From: Fidelibacterota bacterium | GTDB taxonomy: Bacteria > Marinisomatota > Marinisomatia > Marinisomatales > TCS55 | Length of the DNA: 64,000 nt | Assembly: GCA_004124535.1 (NCBI GenBank) | Contig: SCKQ01000006.1 | Span: 1 to 64,000 of the forward strand | Reading direction: 5' to 3' | Shown here: positions 1-8,735 of the stretch, in pieces | Layout: every line of letters begins with the position of its first letter | How positions within the stretch are numbered: position 1 is the stretch's first letter | The notes under the pieces: generated by a model | The model's database searches: none | What the model was told of the DNA's origin: nothing | Seen by the model: only the letters and a program-made list of their open reading frames with translations | Made by a program: the position numbers and the translations under genes

Positions 1-297
1 CAGGTGTATGTTGGCAAATTCATCAAGTGTTAATAAACGGTCGTTTGATTTCCAAAACTCTTTTTCTTCATCAAAGACCAGAATCAACCCCTCATTTGTT
101 GCCGCTCCAACAACAGATGGTCCGATTTTACACCATCGTGGACGAGGAGCATAATGCACAAAATCTATCCCCGCTTGATCACGCATGTTGCGTAGAAATA
201 TTTCAGATGTTGATTGACTATAAAGATTACTGCTGTTGAAGCATAATAGAATTGTCATTACAGCTGAATAACTGAATATTATTTTTTCTTTTTTCAT
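1..297 (-). CDS. Exported protein of unknown function, N-terminal part only
   Basis: The frame is open from an ATG at 297-295 to the left edge, giving 99 residues and no stop, so only the N-terminus is visible. It starts with two to three lysines, then a hydrophobic stretch (residues about 7-22), then a polar region, as in a Sec signal peptide. The mature part contains GIDFVHYAPRPRWCKIG. This loosely recalls the opening of ASPIC/UnbV-type FG-GAP proteins (aGIdFvH), but no repeat is visible in the part present. The function is not known. About 85 bases separate it from the next minus-strand gene, with no convincing promoter. Confidence 0.6.
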   Translation of the reverse strand, partial: MKKEKIIFSYSAVMTILLCFNSSNLYSQSTSEIFLRNMRDQAGIDFVHYAPRPRWCKIGPSVVGAATNEGLILVFDEEKEFWKSNDRLLTLDEFANIHL

Positions 298-382
298 GTG
301 GATTTACGCTGTGAAAAACAGGGTAATAATCTACAAATTATGCGTGTGTGCTATATATTAATTTGATTTGATTGAGTTATTA

Positions 383-1396
383 CTAGGCATAATGACCGGT
401 AAGATCATCCCGGGTTTTTTCCAGCAATTTTTTCGTCGCCAGAATACCATCCATCTCGCTTAGCTCTGATCCTTCGTATTCAATTCCTACATATCCCCGA
501 TATCCGGCATCCAACACGATTTTCATCATTTTCATATAATCTGTCTCTTTTTCAGTGCCATCAGGGTTGAAGCTATGGCTTTTGGCGCTGACTGCCTTTG
601 CATATGGCATAAGTTCTTCAACTCCCAGATAACGATCATACCATTCATTGCCCTTGTTTGCCCACGTGCCAAGATAAAAATTGCCAAAGTCAGGCAAAGT
701 ACCGCAACGGGGATGGTTTACCATTTTCATAACGCTAGATAACCATTTGCCGTTGCTGGATAAGCCGCCATGATTTTCAACTATAATATTAATATCATTT
801 TTTGCACCGTATTCAGTTAATCGTCTCAGACCATCAGCAGCCATCTTGATTTGTTCATCAAACGTTCCTTCGCTTTGTGCATTGACCCGAATGGAATGAC
901 ACCCAAGATATTTTGCCGCGTCGACCCACTTGTAATGATTTTCCACAGCTTTTATTCGGGCAGCTTTATCGGGGTCACCCAGGGCCCCCTCCAGATCGCA
1001 CATGATCAATAGACTTTTCACGCCCTCACCATCAGCAACCGTTTTCATCTCATTCAAATAATTTGTATCTGCTGCCTTATCAAAAAAGAAAGTGTTCACA
1101 TATTCCACGGCATCCAGCCCAAAATTTCGCCGGGCAATCTTTGCAAAGTCCAAATGTTTTACATTCCCTTGCAGCAAGGAGGAAGGATCATTGGCTAATA
1201 ATTTTGACCACTCGTCACCTGTAAGTTCTCGCGATTTTCCGTAAAGAGCCCGGTTTAATGACCATTCTGCCAGAGAAATCTTGAACAAAAGTTGCTTCTT
1301 GCTGCAACCAGCCAGTGAGGAAAAACCAAATCCAACCATACTGAACCCTCCAGCAATTATAGCCGATTTTTTTAAAAATTCTCTTCTGTTATCCAC
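383..1396 (-). CDS. Sugar phosphate isomerase/epimerase-like TIM-barrel lipoprotein (Tat exported)
   Basis: This 337-residue protein has a twin-arginine signal (NRREFLKKS at residues 3-11), a hydrophobic stretch and a lipobox-like SLAGC near residue 31, so it is probably folded in the cytoplasm and anchored in the envelope. The rest matches the xylose isomerase-like TIM-barrel family (AP_endonuc_2), with candidate metal-binding acids and histidines in [22 protein letters not shown] and GIEYEGSEL. Family members isomerise or epimerise sugars or cyclitols; the substrate here cannot be read from sequence. The start is a GTG. It lies 50 bases downstream of the GH3 gene on the same strand, which fits a role in handling sugars released outside the cytoplasm. 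Confidence 0.8.
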   Translation of the reverse strand: MDNRREFLKKSAIIAGGFSMVGFGFSSLAGCSKKQLLFKISLAEWSLNRALYGKSRELTGDEWSKLLANDPSSLLQGNVKHLDFAKIARRNFGLDAVEYVNTFFFDKAADTNYLNEMKTVADGEGVKSLLIMCDLEGALGDPDKAARIKAVENHYKWVDAAKYLGCHSIRVNAQSEGTFDEQIKMAADGLRRLTEYGAKNDINIIVENHGGLSSNGKWLSSVMKMVNHPRCGTLPDFGNFYLGTWANKGNEWYDRYLGVEELMPYAKAVSAKSHSFNPDGTEKETDYMKMMKIVLDAGYRGYVGIEYEGSELSEMDGILATKKLLEKTRDDLTGHYA

Positions 1397-1446
1397 AGTT
1401 ATTCATTCAAGGTTAACTAAATATAAACAATATTTACATTAATAAC

Positions 1447-3420
1447 TTATTCATCAAAAACATTTTCATATGTCAATCCATAACCAAAAGGGAATAACGG
1501 ATTATTTGAGTCATAGGGAACATCTTCTAATTGGTTTTCCACCGCAGCGGAGGAAATAGGCATTTCAAAAGGTAATTTTCCCACAGGATTAAACCGCCCA
1601 AATACAATATCCAGAAACACATCATCTTCCGTACCAAAATCAGCTATAAGCGCCTCACTCTCTTCAGCAATATCAGGGATGATTGCAGGACGCTCAAGCG
1701 TTATGCCCACGACGGCAGGCTTTTGCTGAATTAAGTCAAGAATCTTCTGTTTTTCTTCGAGAGTAAAATATAATCTGCCTTGGTGAAAAAATTGTTCCAG
1801 CATATACTCATTACGTTCATCATACGGGGTATTTAAACGAGTTATAATTACATCTGCTTCGGCAATTGACTTAACGACAGTACCATATCGCGCTGCAATC
1901 GTAGTATTGATGTTTTCCACATATATTTTAATGCCATCTTTTAAGGGTAAAAGCTGTTCATTTTTTAAGAGAATGGTCGATTTCTTTTGAGCTAGTTTAC
2001 CTTTTTGCACAAATTTATTGTTGCCCACCAAGGTCACGGCTTTTTTAACATCCACATAGGGATTATCGAAGAGACCTAATCGAAACTTATCACGTAGTAG
2101 TCGACGTACACTTTCATCTATGCGAACTTCAGAAATTTGTCCGGTTCTGACAAGTTCCACGATCAATTCAGGTACCGTCTCCCCGCCGAATTGATCACAT
2201 CCGGCGTCCAATACTTTTTCCACACGTTGCAAAGGGGTAAGGTGTTCAACACCCCACGCCCGGCCTGCACCCATTCCTGAATCAGTAATGATGTTCCAGT
2301 CTGTGCATATAACACCATCAAATTTGTAATACTTGCGGAGCAACCCCGTGATTATATCTTTATTAAATGCAAAACCAACGTCTTCTTTTGTTTGCCCCAT
2401 TGGAATACCATAATACGGCATAATCTGAGCTGTGTTAGCTGAGAAAGCTCCTTGTTCAAAAGGAATGAGATGATATTTAAAATTATTACCAGGATACACC
2501 TGTTTTTTGCCATATGGGAAATGGGGATCTTCACCGTCCTTTTGTGGACCACCGCCGGCAAAATGTTTGGTCATACACAATACACTTTCATGGCCAATTA
2601 CGTCTCCCTGAAAACCAAGCACATACGCTTTTGTCATTTTTGCTGAGAGAGTAGCATCTTCTCCAAAAGTTCCTGCGATGCGTCCCCATCTAGGCTCGGT
2701 GGCCAAGTCTGCCATTGGGCTCAGAGCCAATCGAATACCTACTGCGAGATACTCTTGTCGGGCAATATCCCCAAATTCACGAACAAGCAGTGTATCCCTA
2801 GTGGCTGCAAGCCCGAGAGCTGTGGGCCAGTGCGAAAAATCTTCTGTATAAACATTTGCACCCGGATTTTCACCAGGACCGTGTCGGGGATCTGTGGCAA
2901 TCGTTACAGGAATTCCTAACCGAGTCCGTTCGGCCATTTTCTGAATATTATTATTCCAGGTTGCCATAATTTCTGCCGGCAGGTTTTGGATTGTGTTGAA
3001 GTGATTCATTTTGAGACTTGCCACCATCTCAGCATTTTTTTTGAGGAGAAATGAAAAGAACATTGTCATTCTATCTGCAGATAGAATCGGTTTTTCCATC
3101 GTTGTACCGTCTTTATTCATCGCAATCATGGTAATAAACATTAGGCCTGCTTTTTCCTTAATATTCATTTGTTGTAACAGGTCTTCTACTCGTATTTCAA
3201 TGGAAGCCTGTGGGTTTTCGTAAGGATCTAAAACACCATTTTTATTCAAATCGCGGCATGTAACGGTTCCTTGAACCAATAGTGGTGCCTCTTTTCCTAA
3301 TAGAGCAATATGTTCTTTTGCTTGACGGTTCCACTGGTATTGCATATAAAAAAATGCAACTGTACTGATGGCCAGCAATACGATTAACAGCCATCCAAGT
3401 ATTTTAATAAACGTCTTCAA
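1447..3420 (-). CDS. Glycoside hydrolase family 3 protein (beta-glucosidase / exo-glycosidase type)
   Basis: The 657-residue protein has an N-terminal membrane anchor or signal (about residues 7-27), then the GH3 (alpha/beta)8 domain and the C-terminal alpha/beta sandwich. Motifs seen include ATDPRHGPGENPG, GRIAGTFGED, MTKHFAGGG and the nucleophile region GVICTDWNI, where the Asp is the expected catalytic nucleophile. The C-terminal GKLPFEMP and PFGYGLTY are typical of beta-glucosidase/BglX relatives. It should release terminal beta-linked sugars from oligosaccharides in the periplasm; the exact linkage is unknown. The only usable start is a TTG, because the nearby ATG is out of frame. It sits between pirin and the sugar isomerase-like gene on the same strand. 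Confidence 0.9.
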   Translation of the reverse strand: MKTFIKILGWLLIVLLAISTVAFFYMQYQWNRQAKEHIALLGKEAPLLVQGTVTCRDLNKNGVLDPYENPQASIEIRVEDLLQQMNIKEKAGLMFITMIAMNKDGTTMEKPILSADRMTMFFSFLLKKNAEMVASLKMNHFNTIQNLPAEIMATWNNNIQKMAERTRLGIPVTIATDPRHGPGENPGANVYTEDFSHWPTALGLAATRDTLLVREFGDIARQEYLAVGIRLALSPMADLATEPRWGRIAGTFGEDATLSAKMTKAYVLGFQGDVIGHESVLCMTKHFAGGGPQKDGEDPHFPYGKKQVYPGNNFKYHLIPFEQGAFSANTAQIMPYYGIPMGQTKEDVGFAFNKDIITGLLRKYYKFDGVICTDWNIITDSGMGAGRAWGVEHLTPLQRVEKVLDAGCDQFGGETVPELIVELVRTGQISEVRIDESVRRLLRDKFRLGLFDNPYVDVKKAVTLVGNNKFVQKGKLAQKKSTILLKNEQLLPLKDGIKIYVENINTTIAARYGTVVKSIAEADVIITRLNTPYDERNEYMLEQFFHQGRLYFTLEEKQKILDLIQQKPAVVGITLERPAIIPDIAEESEALIADFGTEDDVFLDIVFGRFNPVGKLPFEMPISSAAVENQLEDVPYDSNNPLFPFGYGLTYENVFDE

Positions 3421-3465
3421 CTCATGTTAATATTTTCAGGCTAAATAAAATTCCGTTATATATTC

Positions 3466-4293
3466 TCATTTGTCCAGTAATCCATTATGGTAGTCTTCAA
3501 AAGCCTGCATTACTTCCCCACGGGTATTCATGACAAAGGGGCCGCCGCGAGCTACAGGTTCATTTAATGGCTCGCCGGCCACCACGACAAACCGTGTGTT
3601 TTCTGTTCCTGCCTGAAATTTGAGGTCCCCGGATGGATCAAACACCGCCAGCATACCTTTTGAGACAGCTTGATCCAGTACAACACTGCCTTCGTAAACA
3701 TATATGAAAATGTTCCAGCCGTCATCAACAGGCATTTCAAAATGAGCATTTGGATCTAGATAAATATCATGATACAGCATACCTGTATGCGGTTTGCCCG
3801 GACCGGTAACGCCCATGAATTGACCGGCGATGATTTTGGCTTGACCGCCCCCAAAATCCACCAGTGGGATTTTCTCCATTGGAATATCATTGTAGGCAGG
3901 ATCGATCATTTTCTTATCTCTGGGCAAATTCAGCCAGAGCTGAAAGCCCCGCACCAGTCCTTCGGTTTGTTCCGGCATTTCACTATGGATCACCCCACGT
4001 CCGGCAGTCATCCACTGCACAGAACCATCAGTAAGATAACCTTCATTACCAGCAGAGTCCTTGTGACGAAATTTACCATTCAGCATATAGGTGATCGTTT
4101 CAAATCCTCTGTGTGGATGAGGCGGAAAACCGGCAATATAATCATCGGGATCATCACTGCCAAACTCATCGAATAATAAAAACGGATCCAGCATGTCCAA
4201 TTCCGGACCCCCAATGATGCGGGTCAGGTTCACTCCGGCACCATCGGAAGTTTTAATTCCCTTAACAATTTGTTTTATTTGCCGAACCGACAC
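3466..4293 (-). CDS. Pirin family protein
   Basis: This is a 275-residue bicupin. The N-terminal cupin carries the metal-site motif PPHPHRGFETITYMLNG (about residues 56-72) and AGRGVIHSEMPE, which supply the His/His/His/Glu ligands of pirin. The C-terminal cupin contains the domain typical of bacterial pirins. Bacterial pirins include quercetinase-like dioxygenases and redox regulators; which applies here is not visible. The start is a GTG without a clear Shine-Dalgarno sequence. It lies 36 bases after the aldehyde dehydrogenase gene on the same strand, suggesting co-expression with aldehyde or carbonyl metabolism. Confidence 0.92.
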   Translation of the reverse strand: MSVRQIKQIVKGIKTSDGAGVNLTRIIGGPELDMLDPFLLFDEFGSDDPDDYIAGFPPHPHRGFETITYMLNGKFRHKDSAGNEGYLTDGSVQWMTAGRGVIHSEMPEQTEGLVRGFQLWLNLPRDKKMIDPAYNDIPMEKIPLVDFGGGQAKIIAGQFMGVTGPGKPHTGMLYHDIYLDPNAHFEMPVDDGWNIFIYVYEGSVVLDQAVSKGMLAVFDPSGDLKFQAGTENTRFVVVAGEPLNEPVARGGPFVMNTRGEVMQAFEDYHNGLLDK

Positions 4294-4329
4294 GCTAGGA
4301 TTAAAGTATTATTAGAAAATGAAAAGAGA

Positions 4330-5805
4330 TTAGCCGTAAATCCAGCGCGTCAATATCTTGAACAGCTTTTGTATTCCGGGACCTACCGGATACCACCACG
4401 GTTCTTTCTTCATTCCAAAACGATCAACCATAATGGCCTGTATTTGGCTGAATCCGTGTAGTCCTTCAGGGCCGTGAACCCGACCAATACCGCTAATTCC
4501 CACACCACCAAACGGGAGATCGGCCACCAAATAATTTGTCATTATATCATTAACACACACCGAGCCGGCATTAATCCTTCTGGCAACTTTCTGGCCTCTT
4601 TTCTTTTTTGAAAACACAGCGGCGCTTAAACCATAACTGGAACTATTTGCTTTTTCTATTGCCTCATTTTCGTCTTTAACGCGCATGATGGCAATTTCAG
4701 GACCAAAGGTTTCCCGTGTCATTATTTCTGATTCATGATTTGTTACTTCCAGTACAGTGGGGGCGATAAAATATCCTCCCAGGTCCGACAGATCATCTCC
4801 GCCATAAAGAACATCAGCGCCGTTGGCTACAGCTTCTTTAATATGGCCCATAACTTTCTCGTGCTGACGATTATTGATTAAAGCACCCACATCACCGTTT
4901 GTTTTATCAGGACCCGTCTTCAGATCGGATGTTTTGGATTTGACCAACTCTATAAATTGATCTGCAATACTTTCGACAACATAGATGCGTTCTGCGGAAA
5001 TACACGTTTGACCACAATTACTAAAACCGCCCCACACAGCAGCACCTGCCGCACGTTCAAGATTTGCATCTTCCAGAACAATTATGGGATCTTTTCCACC
5101 TAGCTCTAAAATAAGAGGTTTTAATTTTTCAGCACAGGCCACGGCAATTTTGCGTCCTACCTCAACACTGCCTGTAAAACAAATCATGTCTGTTAGGGGA
5201 CTGTCAACAATCGCTGCCCCCACATCTCCATAGCCTTGAACCACTTGTAAAACATCTTCGGGAATACCACCTTCATGGAAAAGCTCTGCCATGCGCTGGC
5301 CGGTTAATGGTGTCACTTCAGAGGGTTTTAACACAACAGTATTGCCAGCCATTAATGCCTCAACAACCGGAGTAGCCGTAAGAATAAGTGGATAATTCCA
5401 AGGACATATAATTCCAACAACGCCATGTGGAACATAGTTTATATATGAACGCTTATTTTGGAACAAACCAGAAGATCGAAGCTCAGTGCGTAAATATTCC
5501 GGACCGTGTCGTCCAACATGACGCATATGTTCAACAGTGGTAAATACTTCCAGAAAACCCTCCCAATTGGTTTTCCCTGTTTCGGCGGCAATGAGTTCAG
5601 ATAATTCATCCATATGCGCGACAAGTGTTTTACGCACAAAGCGAATTCTTCGGGCTCGTTGGTTTAACCGCAACCCGGCCCAGGATTCTTTAGCTTTTTG
5701 GGCCCGTTCAAATACCGGTGTTAATGTGTCAATCGAGTCTGATGTAACAGATCCGATCTCTTCTTTTGTTGCAGGATTAATAGAAACGATTTTTTGATTA
5801 GCCAT
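4330..5805 (-). CDS. NAD(P)-dependent aldehyde dehydrogenase
   Basis: The 491-residue protein is the usual length for the family and oxidises an aldehyde to the acid. It shows the cofactor-binding segment PWNYPLILTATP and FTGSVEVGRKIA, the general-base glutamate motif LELGGKDP, and the catalytic cysteine in NCGQTCISAERIYV. The C-terminal PFGGVGISGIGR is also family-typical. The substrate is unknown; a broad-range or fatty/aryl aldehyde is possible. Its ATG overlaps the end region of the aldo/keto reductase gene (one base between them), so the two are translated together. Confidence 0.93.
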   Translation of the reverse strand: MANQKIVSINPATKEEIGSVTSDSIDTLTPVFERAQKAKESWAGLRLNQRARRIRFVRKTLVAHMDELSELIAAETGKTNWEGFLEVFTTVEHMRHVGRHGPEYLRTELRSSGLFQNKRSYINYVPHGVVGIICPWNYPLILTATPVVEALMAGNTVVLKPSEVTPLTGQRMAELFHEGGIPEDVLQVVQGYGDVGAAIVDSPLTDMICFTGSVEVGRKIAVACAEKLKPLILELGGKDPIIVLEDANLERAAGAAVWGGFSNCGQTCISAERIYVVESIADQFIELVKSKTSDLKTGPDKTNGDVGALINNRQHEKVMGHIKEAVANGADVLYGGDDLSDLGGYFIAPTVLEVTNHESEIMTRETFGPEIAIMRVKDENEAIEKANSSSYGLSAAVFSKKKRGQKVARRINAGSVCVNDIMTNYLVADLPFGGVGISGIGRVHGPEGLHGFSQIQAIMVDRFGMKKEPWWYPVGPGIQKLFKILTRWIYG

Positions 5806-5806
5806 T

Positions 5807-6769
5807 TTAATGAAAATATAGTTGTTTGACCCAATTTACATCTTCTGAGGACATTGCTACACCAAGGGTTTGTGCCGTCTCTACCTGTGCAATGTTCCGC
5901 TGGCCCAGCAATACACAGCTGTTTTCAGAATCGGAAATGAGTGTATCAATTACACCATGAATAACAGGGTAAGGTTGATCACTGAATTGTTCTTTTAACA
6001 TATCTGCATTAGCTTTCATTTTGTCAATGATATCTTGATCTTTAAAAGCATCAACCTGTTCCCTGAAATCTCCTTTTTCAAATGAGGCTGGCTCTGAATA
6101 TTTACCCGTAAGTAGGCCATGCATCAGTGGAGAAAAAAAACATACGCCTAAATTGTTATTCTCAACGTGTTTCTGTAGTCCACTTGAAGCATAATTATCA
6201 TCCCAAACGTTGCGATAGGGCTGGACCACATCTGGATCGGCTTGTTTTATATAGCGCATGATCTTATTTAGGTCCCAGTCAGACAAACCGACGAATTTTG
6301 TTTTACCTTCTTCTTGAAAGCGCTTTATGACCTCCAAAGCATCTTCAAAATATTCACTGTTTTTTCCGAAGTTGCAATGATGGAGATAGATAAGATCTAC
6401 ACACTCGGTTTGCAGGTTTTTTAAAGAATGCTCCATGTTCTGTCGCATTGTACTTACATCATACCAATGATTTTGATAACCTTGATCCCAACCTACTTTT
6501 GTAGCTAGAAAGATCTCATCACGTGGCACCGTATCCCATACAGCCCCAATGACTTCTTCCGAACGCCCGTCACCATATACATCGGCGGTATCCCAGTGGT
6601 TAATGCCAACTTCCCAACATTTTAGCAATGCTTTTTGTGAATCGTCGTTTGTTTGTCCGGCCCAGCCGACAGGTATGGAGCCAGTGGTATTTTCACCACC
6701 ATAGGACCATGTGCCCAGACTGATGGCTGACACGATGGCACCTGTTCTTCCTAATGTAATCTGCCGCAT
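5807..6769 (-). CDS. Aldo/keto reductase
   Basis: The 320-residue protein has the (alpha/beta)8 aldo/keto reductase fold with the catalytic tetrad visible: Asp and Tyr in HWDTADVYGDGRSEE, Lys in IFLATKVGW and His in LIYLHHCNFG. The C-terminal ACVLLGQRN-like stretch (SCVLLGQRNIAQVE) is the NADP-phosphate-binding end. It reduces carbonyls to alcohols with NADPH; the substrate is not predictable. The start is an ATG with AAAGG about seven bases upstream. It is the first gene of a minus-strand run (reductase, dehydrogenase, pirin) and is divergent from the Smr gene across a 50-base gap that must hold promoters for both. Confidence 0.93.
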   Translation of the reverse strand: MRQITLGRTGAIVSAISLGTWSYGGENTTGSIPVGWAGQTNDDSQKALLKCWEVGINHWDTADVYGDGRSEEVIGAVWDTVPRDEIFLATKVGWDQGYQNHWYDVSTMRQNMEHSLKNLQTECVDLIYLHHCNFGKNSEYFEDALEVIKRFQEEGKTKFVGLSDWDLNKIMRYIKQADPDVVQPYRNVWDDNYASSGLQKHVENNNLGVCFFSPLMHGLLTGKYSEPASFEKGDFREQVDAFKDQDIIDKMKANADMLKEQFSDQPYPVIHGVIDTLISDSENSCVLLGQRNIAQVETAQTLGVAMSSEDVNWVKQLYFH

Positions 6770-6819
6770 CTACAACCTTTGAATTAAGGGTAAAATTAGG
6801 ATGAACCAGCGTAAACTTG

Positions 6820-7155
6820 ATGGAAAATATTATGTTAAAAACAATCGATATCGGCCATCAGAATTATCCGCTGGATAAAGCGCTTTCTATTCTGGAAACA
6901 GAGGTAAGTACGGCACTGCATGGCGGTGAAGTTCGAGCGTTAAAAATTGTTCACGGACATGGCGAAGGCACATTGCGCAATGCCGTCCGCCGCTGGTGTG
7001 AGGAACAGGAAGGGCGTTTCCGTGCATTAATACCTGGAGAAGAATATGATCTGTTTCATAAAGACAGCGTTGATATGCGTTCAGCCTGTAACATGCCAAA
7101 AGACCCGCATTTTGGAACTCGGAACCGGTCTGTAACATATATATGGCTCTGGTAG
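6820..7155 (+). CDS. Smr domain protein
   Basis: This small protein of 111 residues consists almost entirely of one Smr domain, the nuclease/DNA-binding module found at the C-terminus of MutS2. The diagnostic segment is LKIVHGHGEGTLRNAVRRW (about residues 48-66), matching the family HGxGxGxLR signature. Stand-alone Smr proteins have been tied to nicking of branched DNA and to cleavage of stalled mRNAs; which applies is unknown. The annotated start is the ATG at 6820; a TTG lies just upstream and another in-frame ATG lies at 6832. It is divergent from the aldo/keto reductase. Confidence 0.85.
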   Translation: MENIMLKTIDIGHQNYPLDKALSILETEVSTALHGGEVRALKIVHGHGEGTLRNAVRRWCEEQEGRFRALIPGEEYDLFHKDSVDMRSACNMPKDPHFGTRNRSVTYIWLW

Positions 7156-7206
7156 ATTGAACCATTACAGGAGTAAAGCGTAAATTGTAATGCTTTAAGC
7201 CAAGTT

Positions 7207-8139
7207 ATGACTGAAGATTACACAAAATACGATTATTTATTTAAAAACATTATCCCCAACGCCATCGGCGGGATACGCATTTTTGGCAAGGCTGACCCCT
7301 ATGAAAAACCCCAAAAATATGGCGCAGTGACCAATCTGGAAAATAAGATATGGGAAGATCTCTTTGTTAGATTAGAACCGCTGCTGGATCAATATGCATC
7401 CAGGGAATATTTAATAGGCATGCGTACACTACCTATCCCCCACGACCGTTTTCCGGAATTTGAAACTATTTCACCGTTAATTGAAAACTCAACAGGTTGG
7501 GCGCTTATACCAGTAGCGGGGTTTTTAGATGAAGAACTGTTTTTTGACTTGAATGCCCAGCGCAGGTTTCCTGTCACAGATATTATTCGTCAATCACCAC
7601 GGTTTGACAAAAAATATGAAGGGATAGATATTCAAAACGATGAAGGCTATACGCCTGAGCCGGATATTTTTCACGATATTCAAGCTCATACCCCCTTTTT
7701 AATGAATAAAGATTACGCTGACTTTATGTATAATATGGGTCAGCTAGGTGATGAAATAATAAAAGATAAGCGCGGCTTGGGACCAGAGTTGGTCTCTCAT
7801 AACCTGAAACGGTTGCAGAATTTTGCCTGGTGGACATATGAATTTGGAGTGCTGAAAAACAATAAAGAAACAGACAGATTCCGCCGCGGGGTAAATGATA
7901 TTGATTATGAAATTTACGGGTCTGGTATCGTTTCATCTTATGACGAAACAAGAAATATTATTGAATGTGCAAAAGGAACCTCAGACCACTCAAGGTTTAT
8001 TCAATTTGATATTGAAGAAGTTGTTATGACACGTTTTGACTACAGTGATATTCAGGACAGATATTATGTGGTGGACTCGATGCAGGATTTGTACAACAGT
8101 TTTTATGATAACAAAGACCTGTTCTGGTTCGCAGGCTAA
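7207..8139 (+). CDS. phhA: Biopterin-dependent aromatic amino acid hydroxylase (phenylalanine 4-hydroxylase type)
   Basis: The 310-residue protein is a bacterial-type catalytic domain without the animal ACT regulatory domain. Iron ligands are visible: the two histidines in EPDIFHDIQAHTPFL and the glutamate in WWTYEFGVLK. The pterin/substrate region RRFPVTDIIRQ is also present. It would hydroxylate phenylalanine to tyrosine using tetrahydropterin, Fe(II) and O2, in the cytoplasm. No pterin dehydratase gene is adjacent. The usual HExxGHxP reads HDIQAHTP, a slightly divergent form. Tryptophan hydroxylation cannot be excluded. Confidence 0.88.
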   Translation: MTEDYTKYDYLFKNIIPNAIGGIRIFGKADPYEKPQKYGAVTNLENKIWEDLFVRLEPLLDQYASREYLIGMRTLPIPHDRFPEFETISPLIENSTGWALIPVAGFLDEELFFDLNAQRRFPVTDIIRQSPRFDKKYEGIDIQNDEGYTPEPDIFHDIQAHTPFLMNKDYADFMYNMGQLGDEIIKDKRGLGPELVSHNLKRLQNFAWWTYEFGVLKNNKETDRFRRGVNDIDYEIYGSGIVSSYDETRNIIECAKGTSDHSRFIQFDIEEVVMTRFDYSDIQDRYYVVDSMQDLYNSFYDNKDLFWFAG

Positions 8140-8153
8140 AAATTTAGCCCCTA

Positions 8154-8726
8154 TTGAATAAATATATCTCCTATATAATAGTATTATATTTTTTAGTCTC
8201 TAGCTGTGTGCCACCAGTGGCAGAATTAGCAAAATCTGATCCTGAATCCATCATTACTAGAAAAAGCGAGTTATTAAAAGGAGAAAATATTCCAGAGGAA
8301 ATAGTACTAGCTGTTATTAATGCCCATAATAATATTGGCAATAATGCTTTAGATAAAGGCGATAATATCACTGCCGAAACACAATTTAATGAAGCGCTGA
8401 AACTTAATAATAACAATAAACAGGCAAGATATGGCTTGGCAATGATTTCCGGACACCGTTTTTTTAAAAAAGGTAGTGAAGCAGCGCTTTGGGATGCGTT
8501 GGAACAATACAGCAAAGCAGCATTCTACGAGCCCACCAAGGGAGAAGCTCATTATTGGATAGGGCGCACTTATGAGAAAAAAGATGAGGGTGATTTTGAG
8601 CTCATCATTGAAGCATATCAAAATACACTAAAGGGAACTCTACCAACAGATCGGTTAACAGATGCAGAACAAAGATTAAACGCAGCCTTAAAAAGACAAA
8701 AAACATATAAAGATTTTTGGGAATAG
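8154..8726 (+). CDS. TPR-repeat lipoprotein
   Basis: The 190-residue protein starts with a short signal peptide ending in a lipobox (FLVSSC, Cys near residue 18). At least two tetratricopeptide repeats follow: NNIGNNALDKGDNITAETQF, and a second around AALWDALEQYSKAAFYEPTK. The start must be the TTG at 8154, because an in-frame stop lies at 8145 and there is no ATG. It is likely an envelope-anchored scaffold; no specific partner is evident. It lies 14 bases after phhA and 9 bases before the M32 peptidase, so all three may be one transcript. Confidence 0.72.
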   Translation: MNKYISYIIVLYFLVSSCVPPVAELAKSDPESIITRKSELLKGENIPEEIVLAVINAHNNIGNNALDKGDNITAETQFNEALKLNNNNKQARYGLAMISGHRFFKKGSEAALWDALEQYSKAAFYEPTKGEAHYWIGRTYEKKDEGDFELIIEAYQNTLKGTLPTDRLTDAEQRLNAALKRQKTYKDFWE

Positions 8727-8735
8727 GAGATTTAA

